The translations under genes and the position numbers were made by a program. The notes beneath the pieces are model-generated. The model worked only from the letters and a program-made list of their open reading frames with translations, was not told where the DNA came from and searched no databases. Of a DNA stretch of 64,000 nt, positions 14,021 through 28,000 are shown one piece after another (the first letter of the stretch is position 1; every line of letters begins with the position of its first letter). The DNA comes from Latrodectus hesperus (lineage: Eukaryota > Arthropoda > Arachnida > Araneae > Theridiidae), in the NCBI GenBank assembly GCA_037975125.1, contig JAJQOW010000015.1, positions 1,584,303-1,648,302 on the forward strand. The letters run 5' to 3'.

Positions 14021-15608
14021 GGTGATCCAAAAGTCAGGACGAACTTTAAAAATGAATATTTTGAAAACGAATTACGATACAAAGATGCGGTTTGCACCAA
14101 ACGGATGGATAAGAAACCGGGTTTTGTGTGGCAATGAAAAAAAAATAGTTCTCTTGGCGACCAACAGATGGCGCTGTCGGATTTCTGATGTAGGATTATG
14201 CAAAGCAACAAACAATATAAAAAGAAGCAACTGCAGCAGGTAATGGTAGTCAAAGCTGGTATGCATCGCAATGCTGTCCGTAGTTGAGAAAGCCCTCTTA
14301 TTTAAACTGTTTTATAAGAATTTGGAAAGTGCCATTGCGGCATTGCGAGCATATCGCTACATGAAGGGTATGCAAGATAGCAAAGGACCAATAACGTCTT
14401 CTGCATTGAACAAAATTGTGAAAAAATTTGAAGCTACAGGTTCTTTGGCATTACGTCAAAGAAGTTGACGTTCCTCAACTGCAGCTGCTGTTGCCACGGC
14501 AGAGGAGCAGACGGTGCAAGCCATGTCGGCGGTTACTGCACATGGGGAGTGCAGTGCTCGAGAAGTTTCGAGGCAGACAGGAGTGTCATACGGAAGTGTC
14601 TGGAAAGCGCTGCGAGTAACTTTGCAACGGTATCCCTACAAATTGCAACATAACTAAAAACTGAAACCTCCTGACTTCGACTCTTGCCGACATTTTGCGA
14701 ATTTGGTCTTTAATAAGATGGAAGAGCAGCACGACTTTCTTCACACTGTGCTTTGGACAGATGAAGCACATTTCACACTCTCTGGCGCTGTTAACACCCA
14801 CAATTGTGGACCACAGAAAATCCACATGGATTTGTTGAGGTACCCTTGCAACAGCCTAAAGTGACAGTCTGGTGTGGCTTCACTGCTGATTTCATAATTA
14901 GTCCATTTTTTTCGAGGAAGTCACACAGACAGGTTTCCAAACAGTTTCTGTCACCGGTAAGCGATATCTAGCACTGTTAAAGAACAGCATTATTCCTGAA
15001 CTGCAAGCGCGACAGGCACTCCAAACAGTCACCTTTATGCAAGATGGAGCACCACCTCATATTGCTCTGCCTATGCAACCCCTGCTACACTCAACATTTG
15101 GGGAGGATCGTATTATCAGTCGCTACTTTAATCACGCATGGCCTCCAAGATCTCCCAATCTCACACCCTGTGACTTTTGGCTGTGGGGCTTCTTGAAGTC
15201 AAAAGTGTACAGCGACCAACCGGCATCACTAGCGGCACTGAAAGATGCCATCCGCCAAAATGTGTCTTCCATAACACAAGAAATGCTACTAAGTGTTGTG
15301 AATGGTGTGGTGACTCGTCTCACAGCTTTACTTCTGAATGATGGACAGCACATTGAACATTTACTGTAGTAAGTACTAATTAACTGTAATTAATCTGACT
15401 TCATTAATCATTGTTTCATTTGTAAAACATCTTTTGTTGCCATAAAACACTATAGCGCCATCTATTGGTCGCCAACAGAACTATTTTTTTTCATTGCCAC
15501 ACAAAACCCGGTTTCTTTTCCATCCGTTTGGTGCAAACCGCATCTTTATATCGTGATTCGTTTTCGAATTATTAATTTTTAAAGTTCGTCCTGACTTTTG
15601 GATCACCC

Positions 15609-15657
<49 letters not shown>

Positions 15658-17821
15658 GAATGACTACTGAGATAGTTAAGAGTTTATATTATTAAAATAA
15701 ATTTATACATATTTGGTTAATTAAAACAAAGCCATAAATCCCAGTGCATGTTTCCATAAAATTGTATACAATCTTTAACAGAACACCATTACATTATTTG
15801 AAACTTTTAAATTGTTTTTGTTTCTTTATTCTTCTTTAAAATGTCCTAAATTTTCTGTTTTTATTATTCATCTAGTTTTACTTAGAACTCTTAAGACAAT
15901 TTTTACAGAACACATGAGAATTTCTAACCCAACTTAATATATTTTGTTATCAGGGGCTTCCAATAAGAATTGTAACATCCATTTTTGCATTATACAATTT
16001 TCACTGAGAAATAAGATTTTCTAACAAGATAGATTTACAGAGAATTCATACTCAAAAGATGCAGTGCCATATGAAAATATGATGTAATTTTAAATTGTTC
16101 CAAATCATGATATTATTGCAAAAAGCCAGGAATTGTCTTCCTGTTAAGTTTGCTTTCTCAGCTTAATAGGAAAGCTATTCCAGGAATTTAAAATCTGTTT
16201 TTGCGAGACTGTAAAAAGAGAGGAACTAAATCTAGTTATTGTAGGCTTAAAAAGGAATTTATCAAAGAATGATGACATAATGCAGATGTTTCAAAAAGTT
16301 TCATAAGCTTATCCTTCAAATTTTTTAAGGATCTCTTAGAAAATAGGCCAAATCTATAAATAACCTGATATCAGATGAGATTAATGAAAACTGTATGTTA
16401 CAGTGCTTTGTTGAGTTCATAACTGAAGCTTGACGGTTATGTCCATTTTCATAAATGCTTAAAAGAATCTTTTGCATATTTTTAAAAAATTAGCATACAG
16501 TAAAATGGTTCATTTATTGAGAGTTGTCATTTCAAATCTGGTAATACAAAAGAACAAAATATTGTTGATTACCAAGAACAACTGAAGGAGGAAAATGTTA
16601 TAAATTGCTTGAAATAAGTTTACTCCTTGTTCAAAGATTCATAAAATGAATTTATAACAGAAGATTATGAATTAGTACACATAACATAACATTAAACTTA
16701 TTCTACTTATGCAAGTTTTCATCAAAATCTACTTTTAGTTCACATAGAACCCTAAAATAGTATATCTTATTTTTAAAATGATAATTAAATTTAATGGTGA
16801 CAAATCATAAATAAACACTAATATTTTCTACAAATTCTCAAAAACAGATTTGTATTTCATTAAAATTATTTCACAGAATTAATAAAAGAATACAATTCAC
16901 AGAAATAGATTTTTGAGACATTAATATCAATTTTTCATAAAATATAAAAATATACAACCTAACGAGTATTTCTGGAATATTACTTGTCGGCCTAATCACA
17001 ATTATAGAGCAAGGCTGCAATAAATATTAATATATAAATTAATTGTCTTTAATTGAATGTAAATATATTAAATAAGTTATTATTAAATTATGCAAAAAAA
17101 CCTAATTCATCAATAAAATAATTTTTATTAATAAAATGTATAGTAACAAAACTGTCAAATTTTAGAAGTTTCGTTAAGTACATTGCCTACATGAATTATA
17201 AAATATTAATTGATTCAATATTCAAGATGAATAATATAAAATTTTAAAATAAATAAAAAGTAATTTTAAAATTATTTTTCCACAAGAAGCATAAAAAAAA
17301 AACAAAAAACACTACGAAACAAAAAATTTCACATTTTTTAAAAATTAAAATCATTCAAAAAAAAAATAATAATAGAAAATTCACTTACCTCAATGGGATA
17401 TTCTTCAGGAAAAATAACTTCTAACTGAAGAGATTTTAGATCAAAAGGCTTGAAACAAAACAAGAAAAAAAATTTTATAGCAAAATGTTTTTAATAAAAA
17501 TTTTTTAAAAATAATTTAACAATTGGTAAAATAAAAATAATCAAATTTTTAATTTAAAGGACACAAGTATATTAAATTAAAACATGCATTTTTAGAGGAG
17601 TGATATTATTATTAGGTTAACGATATTAATAAAATATAATTGCTCCAAATAAATTTAAAAATAATTGCAAAGCAAGACAAAAACTAAATGAAAACATTTT
17701 GTTGTGTAATGAGGTTTTGATTGTACATAAACATTGTAACAATATATAAATTTAAATATTATAAAATGTTGTGAAACATTAAATGCAGCGTGAAAAATCC
17801 TAGCATGTCTCCCTAAATGGG

Positions 17822-17910
<89 letters not shown>

Positions 17911-19010
17911 TTAATAAAATTAATCTTAGTTCAACTTTACTAGTTTTTAAAAGCTCAATGAGACAATTAGGTAAAATGTTTTTGAGAAATATTATATATA
18001 TGTAATTTATGAGCTCAAAAGTTAAAAATTCAACAGTATTACTGATATTGTCTAAAATGCCCCATTGTATAACTTAAATGGCAAATTAAATATTGCCAAT
18101 GATGTGAAATTCAAGCAGTTCAAGTATTGGACAAATATCATTAGTATTTTATCTTGAATGTTTTAGCTAAATTGTGATTAAGTTTGTTAATTATTATTAT
18201 TATATAAAGCTTTATGATCAATTTATTTCAAAGAAATAACATTTTTTATTTCTGCTAATTATATTGTTTTAGCATATTTTGATAGATAAAAATGTACTCT
18301 TGAGATGTTAAAATAGAATGACATGTTCTTTGTTGGATTCAACAGCCAAAACACTTCTGCTAAAAGTTTTGGTACCAAGAAAGTGCAAAATCAAAAATAT
18401 AGTTCCATCTATTAAGGTTTCCTTCTTTGGTTACGAAATCTGAAAGGCTTTTATGAAGCTGAGGTGTACTTCATTAGTACAATTTTAAATATTCTTACTA
18501 AAGAGGTGTACTTCTTTAGTAAGAATATCTAAAATTGCCAATCCAGTAAAGCAAGAGCTTCACATTTATTTACAATATGATGCTCCCTTTCCTCACTTTT
18601 GTAGCATTTTCTACATACAGTGTGCTATTGAAAAAGTCCTATCATATTAAGTTGTTTTCTCTTTCCTCTCTGGAGAAACCTTCTTGCTGATAATAATATC
18701 CTAGTTTGTTATATGTTAATTCTTGATCTCTTAGTTATGTATAAAAAAGTATGTATTGCACAATTTCTGAAGGAAGAACAGTCTGTTCAAATAAAGTGCT
18801 CCTTTGATTCTACTATGGGCAGTTCCACTATAGAACTTTAAAATAATAAAACACTTCTTCCATTTTAGACAATATCAGTGATACTGTTAAATTTTTAACT
18901 TTTGAGCTCATAAATTACATATATATAATATTTCTCAAAAACATTTTACCTAATTCTCATTGAGCTTTTAAAAACTAGTAAAGTTGAACTAAGATTAAAT
19001 TTATTAAATG

Positions 19011-19069
<59 letters not shown>

Positions 19070-22000
19070 ATATTACTTAATTTGCCATTTAAGTTATACA
19101 ATGGGGCAATTATTAATAAAATTCTTTCATTTTTAATTAAAAGATATTTTTTACATACAGTCAAATATTCTTGAAAATGAACTAAAATGTTTGCTTATCA
19201 TTTGTTGAGCTGAGATTACTTAACCTGATCAAATAAGTATTAACAATATTTTAATATGTTAAAAAATATCTCATTTTACTATTAAGTGACATTAGAAAAA
19301 AATTTATTCTTACTTTCTTACTAACATGATAGAATATCACCAGCTTCACAACATTCATTTAAAATATAAATATTTTATCTTAAAAATTGATAATTTCAAG
19401 ACTTCTGTTGACAAAATTTAAAAATAAAATATAAATTTAATTACAAATTTATATTTTATTTAACTACATAAACAAAACTTTATCTTTTGCAATACTTTTA
19501 AAAATGATAAACATACAAATACAAATTACATAAATACTAATTAATTTTGCAATGCAAAGGTTGCAAGTATAAGTATTAAAAGTTCAATTAAATTTGTTGC
19601 AAATCGGAAGTCAGTATAGAATGGCAATTAATTTTCAAGCAAAGTTACAAGAAGTCAACCACTGATTGGGCACAATGCAATTCATAGTTACAGTACTAAC
19701 AAGTAGGATTCAGTAAAGCTATTTCATCTTTTATTCATTATTTAATTGTTATTCATGTTATAATTTATTTTTCTGCTAATTGCTTTTATCTAGATAAATT
19801 ACTCAATATTTTTACAATACATGCTTTGTTAATTCGTATCTATATAATTTTATTTACCTTTTTTATGTAAAATTTTTTATAAGAAACTATTTTATGTGTT
19901 TATAGAAAACATATAAAATATATATACCCAAACAACATACAAAAAAACATAAGAGAAACAACACACCCAATCAGGATCAGAAGGTTCAAATGTAAAAGAA
20001 ATGGAGTGATTTTCTTCCATAACTACATGATTAGGGTAACGTCTTTTTAATTGTATGATTTCAGTATCTCTGTAAAAGAAATAAAAAATAAGTCTAGTCA
20101 AAAAAATTTTTTTAGATAATTTTAGATTAAAAGTGCATGTAAAAAAAAAATAAAAATATTTACATAAATAACATTTATAAAAAAAACATTTTATAACTAA
20201 TGTTTTAATATGTAATAAAAAAATTATAAATTAGATTAAAACTTGTCGAGTTGATTTTTTCATAAGGTACAAAAAATCTCTGCAATAGAATTTGCTTTTG
20301 AAACACTTTAAAATTCATACAAGAGAAAAAATACACATTGATTGTATCACCTAACAGAAAATATAAATATTACAAAAATATAATAAAAATACATAAATAC
20401 AATTAAAGCTATAATAAAAATAGCTTAAAAAATTATGTCAGTAAATAATAAATTTACTCATTTTTACACAATCAAACACTTCTTTAGTTGCAAATCTTGG
20501 TCAACTTAGGAATTTATTAAAGAAATTTATCATTTTAAACTAAAATAAATCAAATATGATTTTTTCATATGGAATATCCTCATTTTTCATGTAAAAAACC
20601 ATAAAAGAAATTAGTAGAATAAAAACAAAGGAGTTACTATTGCCATTCAGTTCATAATGCTCTTTTTTAGCAATGTCAGGATAACATGCAAAATTTCACA
20701 CTGCAAATCTTAATTTCAAACAATAAAGATAACAATTCTTATTATAAAAAAATAATACAATTAATAATTTCCAAAAGTTCATAACAAATCTCATATAATG
20801 TCTTTAGTGACATTATGCAAACCACAAATAAAAAATTGTTTTTTTTTTATTTGTTAAATATAATTGATAATGATTATATATAATTGCATATAATATACAT
20901 TTGCACTGCTTAAAACTATTAAACAATATTAAAAGTTGTCCATAAAATAACAGTATAAAATAATTTTTGGAGAAAATGAAAGAATTCCAAATGAAAATTT
21001 TTATCATTTTCAAGTTTCAGAGTAAGCAAATTTTAAATCTGATGTCAAAAATAACACTTTAGAAGCAGCAATGATATTTGGACTTAAACTTACTAATAAT
21101 CTATTAGCAAAAACAATGATTGAAAGTTATTAGAGTTAGTTTCAATGAGATATTTAATGGTAAGACTAATTTCAAATACTAATGGTTTGGAAACATGAAA
21201 ATATGAAATCTACTTCTCAGTACCTTTACTTAATCCTCAGCACCAGAAATTTCACTCAAAAAATTCAAAATTTGCTCAAAACTGTATGCTTGTAAATCAA
21301 GGTAAGGTATGTGTATAATATGAGCTACATTAAAAACAAAGTAGCAACCCTGAGAGTGAGCAACACAGCTTACGAGCTGGAGGAAAAAGAAATAACACAG
21401 TGCTCTTTCCTTTGATGAGTCCTGTTTTTCTGTTTGCTCTGATTAAAATAGTATTTTCATCTAGAAGAAACATGACACTAATCTTGTCAACTCCTGGAAG
21501 TATCAGATTTGAGTAGGGGAGTAATGATCTACACTGGTATCACTGACTTCTACATTATTCACAATAGAGTTCTGACTGGTTAGCAATATAGGGATGAAAG
21601 TTTCAGACTTATTGTGGAATTCCAGCAGTTCAGTATCTTTACCCTGCTTCCTGTAAGATGAAGAAAGTTAAGCATTGACTGACGCAGGCAGTAGCTGGGT
21701 GGGTTGACAACATTCATCAATGATTTCCTAAGTTCTTGTAGTTTGAATATAGAGAGGAGGGTGCCAGTTCAGTTGTGACCCCATCAATTAACTATGATTC
21801 AAAATTACGAGGTGCTTGGTGATAGACGAGTATTCCAAAACAATTACGCTTAAAGTAGTCTGGTCTCACCTATGCCATAATGTAAATATCCTTTTATGTT
21901 GACTTTATGTGAATAGATGTTAACAACAGACCACTTGATGGATGACTTCTTTTTTTAAAAAAAGGAATCATACAAATGGAAAGGTTAACTTATTCTGCAG

Positions 22001-25000
22001 TGAATCCAATAGAGCATGCTTGGGACATTCTTGAAAGACAAGTTTCTGGATGATAACCACATCCATAAACTTTTTAAAAACTGGTAAGAGCTCTTCTTGA
22101 GGAGTGAGCCAGAATACTTCATTTCCTCATTAGGAAACTTATAGACTCCAGGCATCAGAGGAACTAAATTTTATTGACTGTCTGGGCAACAACACCCCCT
22201 TCTAAAAACTATTCTTTACCTTTTATTCCTTTTCTCCATATGCAAAAAAAATTTTTTTTTGTATGTATTCAAATGGTCAATTAAATAGATTTTGCCTGGC
22301 AAACTTGTTCAATTTTTTTCTCATATAGCATCATATTTTATTCCAAAGTCTATCAACCATCTAAACCATTAATCAGTTGCAAGATCATCCATAGCATCAA
22401 TATCCTTTAACTGTTTTGAATTATGCATTATTTAAAGAAAAAGAGCTGCAAGTGATTAAATAAATGAAAAATGAAGATTAATAACGAAAATAAAAATTTA
22501 AAATATATCTAATTTTTATTAGAATTTCCATCATTAATCTGCATATTAAATATGAATAAAAATAGGTTGCAATATAAATATAAACACAAAATTCCTTGGG
22601 GCCTGAGCAGCTACCAGGTGCGTTAGCAGGTGGTGGATCGCCAAACGTTTTGTAGGAATGACAGGATAGCCTTGAATATGGAATCAGAATATAGCCTTGA
22701 ATACGGGAGCTGGTTCGCTCCCGTAAACCCTGGTGTTATGCGACCGTGCCTAGGGCTATTTGGCACTGCCGTAATGGTGTCTTAACATAGCCTCTAGTAG
22801 CCTGGCGAACTTCTAGAGCTTTTTGCCTTGCCCAGTAACTCAGGCAATGCTGGGTGGACTGTTATATTACCTGAGCTTATTGTTATCTTATGGCTGAAAA
22901 GACACAAGAAATAACTAACCTTTCAGCATTTGCAGGTGAAGCCTCTGAAGTAGACCTTGCTTAAAAAGACAAGGGAACTCAAAGGCAAACTAGTGAAGGG
23001 GCAGCAATGAATCCTACACAAGAGGTAGAAATGACCTCCTAACCATCTTTTTCTGGTGAAAGTCAGGAAGCTATCGCTAGCATGACTGACTCTCTGACCA
23101 GAATCAAGCTTAAAAAGAGATTTTCTGGTGTAAAAAAAAAAAGAGGCTGGTGAAGGAATGCAAAATCGCCAAGGTGACTTGGGTTGAAAAACCCAAGGCA
23201 ACCAAAGGCGAGAAGCGTCCCGTAAACCGGATGGACCAGAGCAAGACCGGAAAGGCTGCCAAGAGAGAAGGAAGTGGGGGATTTATCTACAGGGCGGCTC
23301 TCACGGCGGTCAAGATGGCTGTGCTCATAGAGGGTCATCCGGAAAAAAGGCTAACAGAGGAACAGGCCTCCGACCTGGAACTCTTGTTAACCAAAAAAAT
23401 AGGGAGAAATGAGGAGGGTTTTGCCCCAACCTTCCTATCCTGTAAACTTGAGAAAGAGGCACTTATTATCAACTGTGCAGATCTGGAGAGCTCAAAGTGG
23501 CTGGAATAGACTGTCAGTGAAATAAGCCCCAGGCAGGAGCAAAAATTCTTGGTGGGTGAGGCAAGGAAACTTGTCAAAACCACCAAGATAATTGCAAAAC
23601 TGCCGAAAATCTGTAGTAAACTGGAACCTAAAGAGGTCCTGAGAAAATTCGAGGCACATAACGGTGGGGTCACTCTAATGGAGTGGAACGTTCTTAACAT
23701 CAAGAACGACCCATGTGAGTATGTGGCATGTCACCAAAAACCAGCCTATCTGTAAGCCTTGGGCGATACGCTTCGGTCTTCCAGGCAGAAGTTTTGGCCA
23801 TTAACCACTGTCTGCGACTAAATATGAGAAAGGGCTACCACGGTAAGCAGATTCTCATTTTTAGTTACGGTCAAGCTGCTTTAAAAGCGCTCAGTTCTTT
23901 TGAAATCAAATCTAAAATGATTTTGGAATGTAGAAACGTTCTTACAGAACTGACAACTAGAAACAAGGTGATCCTTGTATGGGTGCTAGGGCACAAAGGT
24001 AATGAAAGGGCTGATGAACTTGCTAAACATGGATAGTCTTTTGCTCCCATTGGTGCAGAAACTTTTTGTGGGATCAATTTGAAGACTGCAAAAACCAATG
24101 TTCTTAGATGGGAAAAATGGAAGATGTATGAAGCTTGGCTCAACACTCCTGGTCAAACCCACGCTAAAAGTATGATCTGCGGATCATCAACGAGGATTGC
24201 CTCTGAAATTCTAAGATGCTCTAGGCAAAAGATACGTTTAATCATAGGCTTCATAATTGGGCACTACTATTTCAGAAAACACCTCCATAAAATGGGACTG
24301 TTTCAGCAAGACCCTATCTGCAGGAAATGTCATACGCAAGAGGAAACAGAACAAGCATATCATTTAAGAATGCGAGGCTCTTGCCCCCTCCCTAGATTAA
24401 CTTCTTTAGGCATCATCCATACTAGAGAGTTACAACTAGACTCCATTAAAGGGTTATGTCGGACTTTATTAATAAAGTGGCTGACCCGAGCAACTAGAAC
24501 TTGGAAACATTGGGTTTGGAGTTAATAGTACAAAATGCTGATAAAAGCAGAGGTGCCCAATGACATACAAACCGAATTCTAAGAACACAAAATTCAAATA
24601 GTAAATCAATATAACCTAAAACATGTAATATTTTTAGGAGATCATAAGAAATTTGCATAAATTCTTATAAAAAGTTATTAAATGAGAGTTTATGCAAGAG
24701 TGAGAAGTTTTTACCAAAACTTTTGATTATGATTAAAGCATTAGTTATTAAAGAAAACAATATACAATTCTTTCAACATTTAATCATTGGATAGTATGTC
24801 GTTTAAAAAAGAAAATTGCTAAGAAACTCACCATATACCAAATCATATCAATATGATTTGTACCTACAGATTTAGTAAAATAAAATTGTAAATGACTATA
24901 GAAAATATTGAATTTGGAAACTTGTTAATTAAATAAAATCAACAAGTTTCCAAATTCAATATTTTTCTATAAATACACAATAAAATTTTCTTTTCTAGTA

Positions 25001-28000
25001 AATTATTTAACATATTATAGGCAATATCAAAGAAATTTAGCTTGGGTTGAAATAAATTTTGTTCTTTTGGTAGCAATAAACATTTATAACCAGCAATAAA
25101 AAGCATGAATAGCCCAAAAGTAAAGAATGCTAAATGAAAAATCAGTCATCTTCTCATGGTGTGCCCCGTCAAATGACTCTCATCAATTACACCTAGCAGT
25201 ATTGGGTCTGTTTATCAATGTCAGATGGCTATTAGTTCTCTACTAGAAGACAGACGTCAAATTGTGCTGCAGTGGATACCTAGCCACTGCAGCATCCCTG
25301 GTAATGACTCAGCAGATGATTTGGCAAAAGCTGGCTCAAATCTACAGTGATCTTGTCCAACTTTAGAGTACCACTGTTAAAAAGCTTATTAAGAGAAATT
25401 TCGCTTTCTATCATAAAAACATTTACCAGATGTCCAAGAGACGGAAAGTGTGGGCTTCTTTGCTAACAAAACCTATTCCATACAACCTCCACAGAGCTGT
25501 GGTTGAGGCAATATCCACCATATGGATGGACATGATTATCTGTAAAAAAGCTTTCACCATTGATCTTTGTCAGATTCTCCGCTTTGCCCTTTATATGGAC
25601 TAGGAGATATGACTAGTGACCATCTTTTCATTTAGCCTGGATATTTTGGCATTGCAATTAGATATTTTGTGGAAGATGACTTTTTGTTTACTTCAAGATT
25701 AGGCTGCCTGACAAAGACTGATAGTTGGAAAACTGACGTTGGGCATAAGATAAAAATAAAAAGACTAGATGAAAAAATTTTATACATAATTGCATTGCAT
25801 GAAAACAACTAAATTCTGAGGGGATCTTCAATTGCAATGAACTCTTTGGCTTGTTTTAAAATAAGTGATATGCATATATTAATAAGTTGATCTTTTTTGC
25901 AAAATTTAAAATTAAGTCAAGTGCAGGAGAGTCATTTAATAACATTATAAAGAAATATAGTTAACAATAAAATAAATTTATATATGAAAACAATAAAGAA
26001 AATGTGAAATTATTTCAATGGTTAAAAATACCTAGCATCATTAAAATTGTGATAAGTCTTCCTCCATTTGAATAAAGTGCCAAATAAATGCAAATAGATA
26101 AGTTTTTATATTACATTGTTTTGCTGAGCATTAGTTTCTTGATATTTTGCATTTGCAAGAAAATTGAAAAATTAATATTGGTGAATGATTTTAGAATGAT
26201 CAAAGATTATATAGGGAGTAAAATATACAACTTATGATTAAAATAAGCATTAACTTTACATGTCACCAAAAGCAAAAACAGTTAAATGTAGCAAAATTTG
26301 ATAAATTTTTTTGTCTCTAAAAATTTTATCAAAAGCAATTAATCACCAAATGTAGGTAGATGTTGGCAAGGGAACTTAAGGGGAACTATTCCATTACATC
26401 CCTGCAATCAATCATCAAGTGATTGCTAAGTTTCCATTAAACTTTGGTATTTAAGTGCTTTCAATAAAATATAATTATTTAATTTATAAATTATAAATAA
26501 AATGTTTTTACTATTTTTAATAGTTTCTAATAAAGGAAAACTTTATAAATAATACACATTGTAAATATTTTTGGCAGTAATTGCAATTTTTTTCTTTCCC
26601 TTTATGATGAATATCATATGAGGCTAAACTGGAATTGTATCAAACTTAATTACAGTGCTTTATAAATAATTTTAAATCAACAAGATCCATAATTCAAATT
26701 TTGCTATTTGGATTTCCAATTTAATATTTAAAGAGTGAAAATGCTCCACAATGATCACATTGTGATTTACTTGCATTTAATATGGAATAATATTGATAAC
26801 TAAAAATAAATGTAAAAATTTCATTAAAATAATTTTTAGCAAGGTAAAATTTAATTATTTCTATAGTAGTTTCATAAAGATGTGCTTTATCATATGCAAG
26901 TTTGATGAATTAAAAAAATTGGGTAAAAGTTTATTTACAAGGACTACCTCTTGATTTTTTGGCCATTTTTTTGATAGGCACCAAAATATGAATTACGAAA
27001 TGGCAACTTTAAAATAGTTAGTTAAAGCACCGAAAATACAACGTTCATGAAACATTTTGAAGCTTATCACAAATACTTATTATTAAATTTTTCACCAAAC
27101 CAAGAAACACCATATCTATACTGAATCCAAAACCACAAATCTAATTAAACAGTGATGTATTTATATGCATACAGAATATTAAGTTTGGCAAAATAGTAGT
27201 GTCTTAAGATGCATGACATAACAATAATTATATACCTAAGATTCTTCAAATCTTCCTCAGTCAATGACATAACATTATAAGGACTTTTTATAACTTTAGC
27301 CAGATGTGAAGCTTTAACAGATGGTGACAAAACTGTTTGATCATTATTTTCATTTGATGTTACATTACAGTTGTCGTTTATTGGTTCCTTTTTATTCATA
27401 TCATGCATATGTTCTATTTTATATTCTTTAATGTTTTCATCATAATCACAGTTTTTAACTTTGTCAGAAGAACTGGAATTTTCGTTTTTATTAACTTCTA
27501 TTCGACTTTGATGATAAAATTTACAATTTTCTCCACGATCACATGCACCTTTTTTAAAGTAATGACAAATAGGTACGCGCCTTTTCTTTATTCTATTAGC
27601 AATAACGGGATTAGAGTTTACTACAGTACTATCAAACATATGCTGAAATGGACATTTCTCTCTTTTATTACAGTTTCCAGCTATAAAGTAACGACACATT
27701 AATCCCTTATTCGATGGTATTCCTTTTGGAGTAGCTTCAAGCCGTTTTATAAAGTGAGATTTGGAATTATTAGTAGATTCATCATGCTTTTTAACAAATA
27801 CTTTTGCTTTGAAATTGTTCATACCAATTTGCTTATCATGCGAAAATTTACAATTTCGACCGTAATAACAGTATCTATTTTTCATGAAAAATAAACAAAC
27901 TTTTTTTTCAGAGAAATCGTTGTTATTAGAACTTGAAGATTGTTTTGTTTCTTCAGAGATACCTCTTAATTCCGTTAAATCATCGTTGTTAGAACTTGAA

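Larger units (their letters stand above)
14018..15610 (+). mobile_element. Tc1/mariner-superfamily transposon with ~160-bp inverted repeats
   Basis: A 1593-base element that starts CAGGGTGATCCAAAAGTCAG and ends with the inverse of CCGGGTGATCCAAAAGTCAG. The ends are inverted repeats of about 160 bases (14018-14180 and 15451-15610) with scattered differences. The element sits inside a TA microsatellite, in keeping with TA target duplication. It contains one decayed transposase gene. The flanking TA tracts may have grown from the duplicated TA or pre-dated the insertion. Confidence 0.88.
12363..17388 (-). other. Intron(s) 3 of the zinc-finger gene, with an unlocated exon
   Basis: Must contain one small exon of length 3n+1 to reconcile exon 3 and exon 4. 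I scanned the minus strand for an acceptor, a frame continuing an RWD fold and a donor, and found no convincing candidate. The interval also holds a decayed DDE transposon at 14018-15610 and a weak LINE-like remnant near 16100-16450. Confidence 0.55.
17449..19966 (-). other. Intron 2 of the zinc-finger gene
   Basis: Dominated by an inverted duplication with (TA)n tracts at 17826-19108 that encloses a LINE tail. The rest is AT-rich. Confidence 0.6.
22595..24583 (+). mobile_element. LINE copy A, internally deleted non-LTR retrotransposon
   Basis: A 1989-base insertion with a 12-base target duplication. Layout: 5' UTR to 22889; remains of ORF1 (22890 to about 23715); an abrupt junction near 23715-23755; then the RNase H and zinc-knuckle end of ORF2 (to 24525); and a 3' UTR ending GACATACAAACCGAATTCTAAG. 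The endonuclease and reverse transcriptase are absent. A shorter sister copy lies inverted at 40425-41240. Confidence 0.88.
20070..27235 (-). other. Intron 1 of the zinc-finger gene
   Basis: A 7.2 kb intron carrying a Tc1 remnant (21500-22165), a target-duplication-flanked LINE (22595-24583), a palindrome (24902-24965) and a LINE tail (25145-25745). The AT-rich DNA before 21.3 kb and after 25.8 kb shows nothing recognisable. Confidence 0.6.

Noticed and set aside
16100..16450. LINE-like 3' fragment on the minus strand (S-W-N-S-F-P-I-K-L-R near 16160)
   Set aside because: The resemblance to the end of CR1-type ORFs is one short motif only.
17817..18005. Open frames made of Tyr-Ile repeats at (TA)n tracts
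   Set aside because: These are microsatellites read as codons; there is no gene evidence.
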